Assembly (NCBI GenBank): GCA_020859965.1
Contig: JAJBVF010000083.1
Span: 1 to 7,074, forward strand
Direction of reading: 5' to 3'
DNA from: Clostridiales bacterium
GTDB lineage: Bacteria; Bacillota; Clostridia; Lachnospirales; Lachnospiraceae
Length of the DNA: 7,074 bases
The notes under the pieces are model-generated. The model did no database searches and was not told the DNA's origin. It was given only the letters and a program-made list of their open reading frames with translations. Both the position numbers and the translations under genes were made by a program. This document shows positions 1-7,055 of the stretch, in pieces. Position 1 is the stretch's first letter. Every line of letters begins with the position of its first letter.

Positions 1-1
1 A

Positions 2-1360
2 CCTCAGAATATCAGCTGGGATGATTATGAGCAGAAGCTTCAGCTGTGGGCAGCTTCCGGATCTTTGCCGGATCTCTTTATGGGGGCGGAGCGCACGAAG
101 TCTACCTTTGCGACATGGGCGACGCAGGGACTGCTGAAGGAAATACCGTCGGATCTTTCGGCCTATCCGTATCTGCAGGACTATATGGACAGCACGGAGC
201 TGCAGACCTGCCAGGTAGACGGTAAGACATATTGCATTTTCCGCCAGACCTATTATGATCAGGCTGAGACCGTGCAGGATCGTGTCATAGCGTATCGCTG
301 GGATCTGGCACAGGAGGCGGGAATTACCGAAGAACCGGAAACCTGGGATGAATTCCGGGAAATGATGCTGGCTATTATAGAGGCAGATCCGGAAGGAAAG
401 AGTGTGCAGGGGCTGACCGCAAAGGGTTATAGTCTCCTTGCGGGTGAGTTTTTCCCATACACATCTATGCTGGCGGCGAATGACGGCGTGACATTCTACT
501 GGGTTGATAATGGCGACGATACTTATGTTCCTGCATATTTCGCCGGTGAAGAACTGGGCGCGGATATGCTGCCGACCTTCCAGCTTCTCCGCGATATGTA
601 TACAGAGGGGAGTATCGAACAGGATATTGCTGTGACAACATCCACACAGGCTCTGGAGAAGTTCCTGCAGGGGTCGAATGCGGCAATCCTGATTGATGGG
701 AGTGCCACCAACATTTACAATGATGTAGGACAATATTGGGAGGAAATCTACGGAAATGATTTCTTTGACGACGTAAAATTCCTCTCAGTTATGCAGGATG
801 TGAATGGCGAACTGGCATATCCGGTATTTGATTACGCCTGGAGTGAATCGTACATCAGCTCAGCTGTGGATGAAGAAAAGCTGGATCGGATTCTGGCTAT
901 CTATGATTATCTGTGTTCGCCGGAAGGAGAGCTGCTGGCAAAATGCGGCATTGAAGGCGAAACCTATGGCTACGATGAGGATGGCAATATTACATATGAA
1001 GGATATGGAACCGGCAATCCGGATGACACCTATAAAAGTATTGATGTGTTCCAGTATCTGGTCTACTGGACGCCAGAGGATGATGAAGTCTATCCGAGAA
1101 CTTATCCGGATGAATATTATGAAGTAAATGAAGGATTGGTTGAACTGGCAAGTACAGTAACTGTTCCAGAGTACAATTATGACTGTACATCTGCGTATCT
1201 GAGCATGAACGGTGATGTATCATTGACGGTAGCGGATGATATGCTGACGATCATGACCGGAACCGATGATGTAGAAACCATGTGGAATGACATCATTGCC
1301 GGGTATCAGGCGGATGGGCTTGACGATGTGATAGAGCAGGTGAACGCTGCTGTAAAGTAA
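2..1360 (+). CDS. ABC transporter extracellular solute-binding protein (sugar/oligosaccharide, LplA/YtcQ-like), 5' partial
   Basis: The gene captures a carbohydrate outside the membrane and hands it to an ABC permease. The frame is open from base 2 (an in-frame ATG at 65 is internal), so the coding region enters from upstream and only the C-terminal 452 residues are seen; the signal peptide and lipobox are missing. Family signs: the N-terminal WDDYEQKLQLWAASGSLPDL segment, then a stretch like WATQGLLKEI, the EPETWDEFREMMLAI helix typical of type-1 binding proteins (the 'P.TWdEf' motif), and a C-terminal 'MTGTDDVETMWNDIIAGY' followed by a helix ending NAAVK, as in LplA/YtcQ/LipO-type proteins. 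The protein is rich in Asp, Glu and Tyr, common for secreted clostridial binding proteins. It lies directly ahead of two glycoside hydrolases, which implies an oligosaccharide ligand; the exact sugar cannot be read from sequence. Permease genes are expected upstream (inference). Confidence 0.88.
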   Translation, partial: PQNISWDDYEQKLQLWAASGSLPDLFMGAERTKSTFATWATQGLLKEIPSDLSAYPYLQDYMDSTELQTCQVDGKTYCIFRQTYYDQAETVQDRVIAYRWDLAQEAGITEEPETWDEFREMMLAIIEADPEGKSVQGLTAKGYSLLAGEFFPYTSMLAANDGVTFYWVDNGDDTYVPAYFAGEELGADMLPTFQLLRDMYTEGSIEQDIAVTTSTQALEKFLQGSNAAILIDGSATNIYNDVGQYWEEIYGNDFFDDVKFLSVMQDVNGELAYPVFDYAWSESYISSAVDEEKLDRILAIYDYLCSPEGELLAKCGIEGETYGYDEDGNITYEGYGTGNPDDTYKSIDVFQYLVYWTPEDDEVYPRTYPDEYYEVNEGLVELASTVTVPEYNYDCTSAYLSMNGDVSLTVADDMLTIMTGTDDVETMWNDIIAGYQADGLDDVIEQVNAAVK

Positions 1361-1372
1361 TATTGGTGTGAA

Positions 1373-1432
1373 GGGCTGCGAAAGGAATTCCCTGTGTATC
1401 TCCTGACGCAGCCCACATTATAAGGATTTTTT
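1373..1432 (+). terminator. Stem-loop after the binding-protein gene, possible weak terminator or mRNA-processing/stabilising hairpin
   Basis: GGGCTGCG (1373-1380) pairs perfectly with CGCAGCCC (1407-1414). Inside, after a 2x2 mismatch (AA/GA), AGGA (1383-1386) pairs with TCCT (1401-1404), leaving a 14-nt loop. A run of six T occurs at 1427-1432, but 12 nt beyond the stem rather than immediately after it, so this is not a textbook intrinsic terminator. It begins 12 nt after the stop codon. Such hairpins between a binding-protein gene and downstream enzyme genes often keep the binding-protein mRNA more abundant than the rest of the operon; that role is inferred here. Confidence 0.5.
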
Positions 1433-1440
1433 ACGATTCA

Positions 1441-1466
1441 GGACAGTCCCTTGCACTTGTTGCAAG
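1441..1466. promoter_or_regulatory. Two adjacent short inverted repeats, candidate operator
   Basis: GGAC-A-GTCC at 1441-1449 is followed immediately by CTTGCA-CTTGT-TGCAAG at 1450-1466 (6-bp arms, 5-nt spacer, 17 bp in all). The second has the size of a dimeric regulator site and overlaps the region where a -35 box would sit for a promoter feeding the GH genes. No regulator gene is present in the window, and I cannot match the site to a named family. It could equally be RNA structure or chance. Confidence 0.3.
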
Positions 1467-1486
1467 TAGGTATGAAAGTATATAGC
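1457..1486 (+). promoter_or_regulatory. Weak candidate sigma-A promoter ahead of the GH-A gene
   Basis: A TATATA/TATAGC hexamer occupies 1479-1486. Possible -35 partners are TTGTTG (1457-1462, 16-18 nt away) and TTGCAA (1460-1465, 15 nt before TATAGC). None matches the consensus well, and the region may simply be transcribed through from upstream. The 163-nt gap, large compared with the 24-nt gap further down, is what makes an internal promoter plausible. Confidence 0.25.
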
Positions 1487-1511
1487 ATCTTTTACGGGTA
1501 CAGACGGAGAC

Positions 1512-1517
1512 AGGAGG
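1512..1517 (+). promoter_or_regulatory. Strong Shine-Dalgarno site for the GH-A gene
   Basis: AGGAGG is separated by 6 nt from the ATG at 1524. It fixes that start and shows efficient translation initiation of this gene. Confidence 0.85.
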
Positions 1518-1523
1518 ATTTGT

Positions 1524-3554
1524 ATGGGAGAGTATAAAGCTAAAATTCAGATTACAGAAAAACTTCTGACAGATGGGGCTGTCCTTCGGGAACGATACGG
1601 GAATGGAGCCTGCCTTACACTAAAAGCAAATGGAAGCGGCATTGATCTGACGGAGTTTATTACCGGAAACAGCCGTTATCTTTTTTTCTGGCTGGAAACA
1701 AAGGAAGAACATTGCGTACCATTTGGTTTCTTTCTGTACCAGGGGCAGGAGATGGTGGCAGAAATACGTCTGGGCATTCTTTCTGATGTAGCCACCCCGA
1801 TTTGCATTGATGCCAACTGGTTGGACGGGCAGGAATTGTTTCCAAAAGCAAATGTCGGGGAACTTAAAATTGTCTGTCATGGCGGCAGAACGGACCGCAG
1901 CAAAATTACCAGAGCAGTCTTTGCGTCTCTGCCCTCTTTTCATGATCTGAGAGTCATAATTTCCGATCCGGTGATGCTGATGGACGATCCGGAAGAGATA
2001 TTTCTTCCTGCCGGGAAATTGGTCGATGAACTTGGACAGAACAAACGGAAAACCTGGTCAGGCAAGGTAGAAAATGTCAGAGAGCTTTCAGAGCTTTTGA
2101 AAAGACAGACGAAGGAAAGCAGATCCATAAAAAAGTATCCGTTTAAAGACTGGAGTATTTTTGGAGGATGGAAAAAAAGAAAGCTTCAGGAGGGTACCGG
2201 ATATTTTAGCAAATGCAAATCAGAGGGAAGATGGTATCTGGTAGATCCGCTGGGATATGCATTTTTCAGCATGGGACCGGACTGTGTCGGTGTCGGAACT
2301 GACTGCCGTGTGGAAGGCGTGGAGCAATGGCTGGACTGGCTCCCGGACAGGAACGACCCGGAATATGAAGGAATGTTTCTGGAGCGGGATTCGCTGTTGT
2401 TTTCATTTGAACAGGCAAATCTCTACAGGGGTCTTGGGGATGACTGGTACGAAAAATGGAAGAATATGGTACTCACACAGCTGAAAAGGAATGGGATGAA
2501 CACGCTCGGGAACTGGTCCGATGAAAGACTGCTGGGAACGGAGGATATCCCTTATGTGACCTCACTTCCGGAATTCCCGGATACTGACGTACATATCTTC
2601 CGTGACTTCCCGGACGTATTCAGTCCGGAATTTGAAAGGAATGCCAAAAAAGCGGCCATGGCTTTGGAAAAGCGAAAATCGGACCCTCTGATGATCGGGT
2701 ATTTTCTTCGTAATGAGCCAGCCTGGGCTTTTGTAGATAATCTTGTGCTTGCGGATGAAGTCCTCTTGAATCCCGCGGATACATTTTGCAAAAGAGAGCT
2801 TATTAAATTTCTGAAGGAGAAATACAGGTCGGTTGAAGCTCTGAATGCAGCGTGGGGAAGTTTCCTGTCTGATTTTTCAGAACTGGAGAACCCGGAACAA
2901 ATAGAAGACCGGGAACGAACGGGAATCCTGCCGGATAAGGTGTCGGAGTGGTCGGAAGCTTCCTGCGCGGATCTGCGGGAATTTTCACGGAGAATGCTGT
3001 GGGCTTATCTTGCAATCCCCTGCCGTGTGTGCCGGGAAGTGGATTCCAATCATATGATTCTTGGAATGCGCTGGGCATGGGTGTCTGATCCGGATCTGGT
3101 CACAGGGCGGGAAAATCTGGATGTATTTTCCATCAACTGTTATGCGGTAGATCCGACTGCGGCCATCACGAACATCACAAATCTGGGAGTTGATCTTCCG
3201 GTTTTGATTGGTGAATTTCATTTTGGAGCATTGGATGCGGGACCGGATTCTACGGGGCTGGAAGGAGTTCTTACACAAAAAGAACGCGGAACTGCTTATC
3301 GCTATTATTGCGAGCGTGTAGCAGCGCATCCGGCGGGAGTTGGCTGTCATTATTTTCAATGCTATGATCAGTTTGTTTTAGGACGGTTTGACGGAGAAAA
3401 CTATAATATTGGTCTCTTTGACATATGCAGTCAGCCCTATCAGGAAATGTTTGACAGTATCCGTGAATGCAGTGAGGAAATCTATGCAGTGATGTCGAAC
3501 GAACAGCTCCCCGCAGAGGAAAAGCCGGTTTCTATACCGATGATAGCATTTTGA
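1524..3554 (+). CDS. GH-A clan glycoside hydrolase, agarase/GH50/GH42-like, cytoplasmic
   Basis: A 676-residue enzyme predicted to hydrolyse a glycosidic bond in an imported oligosaccharide, substrate unknown. Residues 1 to about 190 form a domain I cannot assign, possibly a beta-sandwich. The catalytic part opens with GTGYF (224-228) and GRWYLVDPLG (235-244), a signature seen in agarase-like proteins, then FRDFPDVFSPEF and DPLMIGYFLRNEPAWAF. E398 of RNEP is the likely acid/base. E564 of VLIGEFHFG, at the end of a predicted barrel strand, is the likely nucleophile, giving the retaining GH-A arrangement. The stretch 607-626 with YFQCYDQ and GRFDGEN, followed by YNIGLFD, also resembles agarase-type GH50 proteins. 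There is no signal peptide or membrane segment, so it should act in the cytoplasm. The start is set by AGGAGG 6 nt upstream. It precedes the lacZ-type gene by 24 nt, so the two are probably cotranscribed. Agar itself is an unlikely substrate for an intracellular clostridial enzyme; a beta-galactoside or related linkage is more plausible (inference). Family number uncertain. Confidence 0.8.
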   Translation: MGEYKAKIQITEKLLTDGAVLRERYGNGACLTLKANGSGIDLTEFITGNSRYLFFWLETKEEHCVPFGFFLYQGQEMVAEIRLGILSDVATPICIDANWLDGQELFPKANVGELKIVCHGGRTDRSKITRAVFASLPSFHDLRVIISDPVMLMDDPEEIFLPAGKLVDELGQNKRKTWSGKVENVRELSELLKRQTKESRSIKKYPFKDWSIFGGWKKRKLQEGTGYFSKCKSEGRWYLVDPLGYAFFSMGPDCVGVGTDCRVEGVEQWLDWLPDRNDPEYEGMFLERDSLLFSFEQANLYRGLGDDWYEKWKNMVLTQLKRNGMNTLGNWSDERLLGTEDIPYVTSLPEFPDTDVHIFRDFPDVFSPEFERNAKKAAMALEKRKSDPLMIGYFLRNEPAWAFVDNLVLADEVLLNPADTFCKRELIKFLKEKYRSVEALNAAWGSFLSDFSELENPEQIEDRERTGILPDKVSEWSEASCADLREFSRRMLWAYLAIPCRVCREVDSNHMILGMRWAWVSDPDLVTGRENLDVFSINCYAVDPTAAITNITNLGVDLPVLIGEFHFGALDAGPDSTGLEGVLTQKERGTAYRYYCERVAAHPAGVGCHYFQCYDQFVLGRFDGENYNIGLFDICSQPYQEMFDSIRECSEEIYAVMSNEQLPAEEKPVSIPMIAF

Positions 3555-3563
3555 CAGATAATG

Positions 3564-3570
3564 AAAGGGA
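3564..3570 (+). promoter_or_regulatory. Ribosome binding site for the beta-galactosidase gene
   Basis: AAAGGGA lies 8 nt before the ATG at 3579, in the 24-nt gap after the upstream stop. It is weaker than the AGGAGG of the preceding gene but well placed, and no promoter fits in the gap, supporting cotranscription. Confidence 0.6.
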
Positions 3571-3578
3571 CATAACAG

Positions 3579-6500
3579 ATGACGGATTTTAATTACAGCA
3601 GGGTGAAAGACCCTCAGTTTTTTTGCGAAAACAGGCTTCCGGCACATTCAGACCATGCTTTTTTTCCCTCAATGGAGGAAGCGCAGACGAATGAGAGCAG
3701 TCTGGTATATTCTTTAAATGGATTCTGGAAATTTTCTTATGCGAATAATTATAAGAATGCGATAAAGGACTTCTGGCGTAAGGATACCGAGCAGGATGTG
3801 CAGCCTGCGTCATGTGACTGTAAAAGCTGGGACGATATACGTGTACCAGCGCATATTCAGATGGAAGGGTACGATAGTCCGCAATATGTCAATACACAGT
3901 ATCCATGGGACGGACATGAATGTGTAGCTCCAGGTGAAATTCCGGAACGATTCAATCCGGTGGGAAGTTATGTGAAATATTTCTATCTGCCGCCTCAAAT
4001 GAAAGGAAAACGGGTTTTTATTTCGTTTCAGGGAGTCGAAAGCGGGCTGGCGGTATGGCTGAACGGGGTATATCTGGGTTATAGCGAGGATAGCTTTACC
4101 CCATCCGAATTTGAGCTGACGCCTTATCTTGTGGAAGGTGAGAACAAGCTTGCAGCGCAGGTGTTTAAATGGACTGCCGGCAGCTGGTGCGAAGACCAGG
4201 ATTTTTTTCGCTTCTCTGGTATTTACCGGGATGTATATCTGTATGCGGCTCCTGAAGTACATGCGCAGGATATTTGTGTGCGTACAATTGTGGATGACGA
4301 TTACAGGGATACCAGACTGGAGATATCCATGGAGGTATGGGGGAACGGAAAAGCTCTTCTGACTTTAAAGGATGGAGAAACCGTGGTTGGAAGTGCAGAG
4401 AAATGTGCTGGAAAGACCTGTGATGACGGACCTGAGTATGGTGGCCCATCTGACGACGCTAATGAGAATGGAAAAGCGGGATATACGGAATTTGACCTGA
4501 AAATGAGTATGCAGATATCTGCCCCCAGACTGTGGAGTGCAGAACATCCGAATCTTTATACACTCTGGATTGAACTTTTGGATGAACAGGAGAAGACGGT
4601 TGAAGTAATCCGTCAGGCGGTTGGCTTCCGCCGATTTGAAATGAAAGATCATATGATGCACCTGAACGGGAAACGAATTGTCTTTAAGGGCGTAAACCGC
4701 CATGACTTCAGTTCAAAATATGGGCGTGCGGTGACTTATGAAGAGACGCTGCAGGATATTCTTACCATGAAACGGAATAATATTAACGCAATTCGTACTT
4801 CTCATTATCCCAATCAGTCTTTTTTGTATGGTCTGTGTGATCAATATGGGCTGTATATGATTGATGAAACGAATCTGGAATCTCATGGCACATGGGTCGC
4901 GTACCAGCAGGAAAAGGTTAAGAGAGACTATGTGGTCCCTAATGATCATGAAGAATGGAAGGATGCTATGCTGGACCGTGCAAATTCCATGTACCAGCGC
5001 GATAAAAATCATCCGGCCATTCTGATCTGGTCCTGTGGAAATGAATCATATGGCGGCAGTGTAATTTACGAGATGTCTCAGCTGTTTCGCCGTAAGGATC
5101 CTTCTCGCCTGGTGCATTATGAGGGAATTTTTAATGACAGACGATATAATGATACCAGTGACATGGAGAGTCAGATGTATACGCCGGCAGAAACGATTCG
5201 ATCCTTTCTGAAAAATGACCGCAGAAAACCTTTTATCTGCTGTGAATATATGCATGCGATGGGAAATTCCTGCGGAGGAATGCAGAAATATACTGCTCTT
5301 ACAGAAGAAGAACCACTGTATCAGGGCGGATTTATCTGGGATTATATTGACCAGTCTATTACGAGAAAAGATCGATTTGGGACTCCATATGAAGCATATG
5401 GCGGAGATTTTGATGACCGGCCAAGTGATTATAATTTTAGCGGGAATGGGATTGTCTATGGAGGAGACCGAACGGAGTCGCCAAAGATGCAGGCGGTAAA
5501 GTTTTATTATCAGGGTATTCGGGTGTTTCCGTCCGAGACTCAGGTACGAATAAAGAATCTGAATCTGTTTACAGATACAGCGGAATATGAGTGTGTGGCA
5601 ATCCTGCAGCTTGACGGACGCACAATTTGTGAGTCGCAAATGGAGATATCGGTACCGCCGCTCTCAGAAAGGACATTTCCTCTTCCGTTTACAGAGTGCG
5701 AAGGCTGCGGCGAATATACAGTGACTGTTTCTTTCCGGCTGAAGAAGGATACTTTGTGGGCGGAGCATGGGTATGAAATTGCGTTTGGCCAATATGTATA
5801 TGGTAAGTGTATCTATGCGAGATCCGCAACAGTGATGCATCCTTTTTCCCTGATGGAATGCAGCCGCTTAGCGAATGATAAAATCCTTCTGGCTGCCGAT
5901 AAAACGCTGCCTTTTGAAATTGTGTGCGGACAGGATAATTTGGGCATTCGAGGGGAGCATTTTGAAGTGCTTTTCGCAGATCATGTCGGTTTAACTTCTT
6001 ATCGCTTTGGCGGGAAAGAGATGTTAAAGAGCTGTCCGCGGCCGGATTTCTGGCGCGCCCCTACGGATAATGACAATGGAGCGGATGCAGCGGTGCGATA
6101 CGGCCAGTGGAAGCTCGCAAGTCTTTATGCGAGTGTGAAAAATCCAAATCCGGAAAATCAGGGAAACCCCAATCCTGTTTCTATGAAATGGAAGGTATTT
6201 CAGGATCGTGTTATGGTGCATTATAGATACTGGCTGCCAATGATCCCGCTGGCATCCTGCGATCTGGAATATACGGTATATGGAGATGGCACTGTGCAGG
6301 TGCATTTACATTATAATCCAGCAGAGGGTTTCCCGGAAATGCTGCTGTTTGGAGTTTCCATGAAGCTGGATGCGGATTATGACCAGATTGAATGGTATGG
6401 TTCTGGACCGGAGGAAACTTACAGTGACCGGGAAGGCGGAGCAAAAAATGGTATTTACAGAAGTACCACAAGTGAAAGCATGGCACGGTATCTTGTGCCG

Positions 6501-6884
6501 CAGGAGTGCGGAAATAAGACAGGGGTGCGCTGGGCAAAGGTGACGGATGATCGGAAACAGGGGCTGCTGTTCTGGTCCGGCGAAGCGGAAACAGGCGGTG
6601 TGAAAACGTTTGAAACAAGTGAATCAGAGCAGAACGAGTGCTGCCGGCATTATAGCCACAATCATACAGGAATGGACTTTTCGGCAATACCATATACCTC
6701 ACATGAGCTTGAAAATGCGCGGCATACATATGAACTTCCGCAGACACACTATACAGTTGTAAGAGCGGCGCTTGCTCAGATGGGAGTTGGAGGCGACGAT
6801 TCCTGGGGGGCACGTCCGCATGAGGAATATCGGCTGCAATCGAATAAACCAATGGATTTTATGTTTTGCTTTCGTGGGCTTTAG
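3579..6884 (+). CDS. lacZ: Beta-galactosidase, glycoside hydrolase family 2 (LacZ type)
   Basis: This enzyme hydrolyses terminal non-reducing beta-D-galactosyl residues in the cytoplasm (no signal peptide). Domains in order: N-terminal leader with the family-typical NRLPAHSDH, jelly-roll sugar-binding domain (about 46-220), Ig-like domain (about 225-355), TIM barrel (about 357-650), a second Ig-like domain (about 655-745) and the C-terminal beta-gal small-chain domain (about 785-1095). Counterparts of E. coli LacZ residues are visible: N105 (N102), D208 in EDQDFFRFSG (D201), H375 in GVNRHD (H357), H409 in RTSHYPN (H391), E434 and H436 in NLESHG (Mg ligands E416/H418), acid/base E489 in SCGNES (E461), nucleophile E556 in ICCEYMHAMGN (E537), and W1076 in GGDDSW (W999). 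The 1101-residue length exceeds E. coli's 1023, partly from a polar insert near 276-300 and a loop before the acid/base. The frame is intact with all key residues, so it should be active. Its natural substrate may be an oligosaccharide other than lactose, given its neighbours. Confidence 0.96.
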   Translation: MTDFNYSRVKDPQFFCENRLPAHSDHAFFPSMEEAQTNESSLVYSLNGFWKFSYANNYKNAIKDFWRKDTEQDVQPASCDCKSWDDIRVPAHIQMEGYDSPQYVNTQYPWDGHECVAPGEIPERFNPVGSYVKYFYLPPQMKGKRVFISFQGVESGLAVWLNGVYLGYSEDSFTPSEFELTPYLVEGENKLAAQVFKWTAGSWCEDQDFFRFSGIYRDVYLYAAPEVHAQDICVRTIVDDDYRDTRLEISMEVWGNGKALLTLKDGETVVGSAEKCAGKTCDDGPEYGGPSDDANENGKAGYTEFDLKMSMQISAPRLWSAEHPNLYTLWIELLDEQEKTVEVIRQAVGFRRFEMKDHMMHLNGKRIVFKGVNRHDFSSKYGRAVTYEETLQDILTMKRNNINAIRTSHYPNQSFLYGLCDQYGLYMIDETNLESHGTWVAYQQEKVKRDYVVPNDHEEWKDAMLDRANSMYQRDKNHPAILIWSCGNESYGGSVIYEMSQLFRRKDPSRLVHYEGIFNDRRYNDTSDMESQMYTPAETIRSFLKNDRRKPFICCEYMHAMGNSCGGMQKYTALTEEEPLYQGGFIWDYIDQSITRKDRFGTPYEAYGGDFDDRPSDYNFSGNGIVYGGDRTESPKMQAVKFYYQGIRVFPSETQVRIKNLNLFTDTAEYECVAILQLDGRTICESQMEISVPPLSERTFPLPFTECEGCGEYTVTVSFRLKKDTLWAEHGYEIAFGQYVYGKCIYARSATVMHPFSLMECSRLANDKILLAADKTLPFEIVCGQDNLGIRGEHFEVLFADHVGLTSYRFGGKEMLKSCPRPDFWRAPTDNDNGADAAVRYGQWKLASLYASVKNPNPENQGNPNPVSMKWKVFQDRVMVHYRYWLPMIPLASCDLEYTVYGDGTVQVHLHYNPAEGFPEMLLFGVSMKLDADYDQIEWYGSGPEETYSDREGGAKNGIYRSTTSESMARYLVPQECGNKTGVRWAKVTDDRKQGLLFWSGEAETGGVKTFETSESEQNECCRHYSHNHTGMDFSAIPYTSHELENARHTYELPQTHYTVVRAALAQMGVGGDDSWGARPHEEYRLQSNKPMDFMFCFRGL

Positions 6885-6914
6885 CCGCAATACACCTTGC
6901 CCGGCTCTGCGCAT

Positions 6915-6948
6915 AAAAAAGAGCAGGAGTCGTAATCACGGCTCCTGC
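6915..6948 (-). terminator. Intrinsic terminator, strongest on the minus strand, possibly bidirectional
   Basis: Positions 6923-6948 fold into an 11-bp stem (GCAGGAG/CTCCTGC, then a T-G wobble, C-G, G-C and T-A) with a 4-nt AATC loop. On the + strand six A (6915-6920) precede it, so on the minus strand the stem is followed after 2 nt by six U: a canonical terminator for a convergent gene. On the + strand only the loose CTTCTTTACTTCTT follows, so it may also end the lacZ operon, less efficiently. It lies 38 nt after the lacZ stop codon. Confidence 0.75.
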
Positions 6949-6956
6949 CAGCTTCT

Positions 6957-7055
6957 TTACTTCTTGTCCATTGCAATATGGCTGAAATATTCCACAGCCT
7001 GAATATGCGTTCGCGCAGGCAGAGTATTTGATTGCGATTCTGCTGGGCGTGATGG
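6957..7055 (-). CDS. Possible 3' end of a convergent gene (unidentified, short or interrupted)
   Basis: On the minus strand a frame ends THIQAVEYFSHIAMDKK with TAA at 6957-6959, just 8 nt before the minus-strand terminator stem, the geometry expected for a real gene end. I do not recognise the protein. The frame is open for only 32 codons: an in-frame TGA sits at 7056-7058 and there is no good start after it, so either the gene is frameshifted or truncated there, or this is a chance frame. The other two minus frames read straight through the terminator and look less protein-like. Confidence 0.3.
   Translation of the reverse strand, partial: PSRPAESQSNTLPARTHIQAVEYFSHIAMDKK

Noticed and set aside
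65..1360. ATG at 65 as the true start of the solute-binding protein
   Set aside because: The frame is open to base 2, the preceding codons encode conserved binding-protein sequence (WAASGSLPDL), and there is no signal peptide or RBS at 65.
1384..1391. GGAATTCC palindrome inside the 1373-1414 hairpin
   Set aside because: An 8-bp palindrome with no spacer cannot form a hairpin by itself and competes with the longer stem; most likely coincidental.
1429..1496. Direct repeat TTTTACG at 1429-1435 and 1490-1496
   Set aside because: Seven bases repeated once in an AT-rich intergenic stretch is expected by chance and shows no associated mobile element or site.
5046..5639. 197-codon open frame on the minus strand inside lacZ
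   Set aside because: It is fully antisense to an intact GH2 gene whose active-site residues lie in this stretch; the translated product shows no recognisable domain and no Shine-Dalgarno site, so it is a codon-bias shadow.
6601..6614. TGAAAACGTTTGAA, near-match to a catabolite-responsive element (CcpA cre site)
   Set aside because: It lies deep in the lacZ coding region near its 3' end, encodes conserved-looking sequence, misses the consensus at two of the outer positions, and has no downstream + strand gene in reach to control.
6211..6852. 213-codon open frame on the minus strand over the 3' part of lacZ
   Set aside because: It is antisense to the beta-gal small-chain domain, rich in Pro/His/Ser as expected for a shadow frame, and has no supporting signals.
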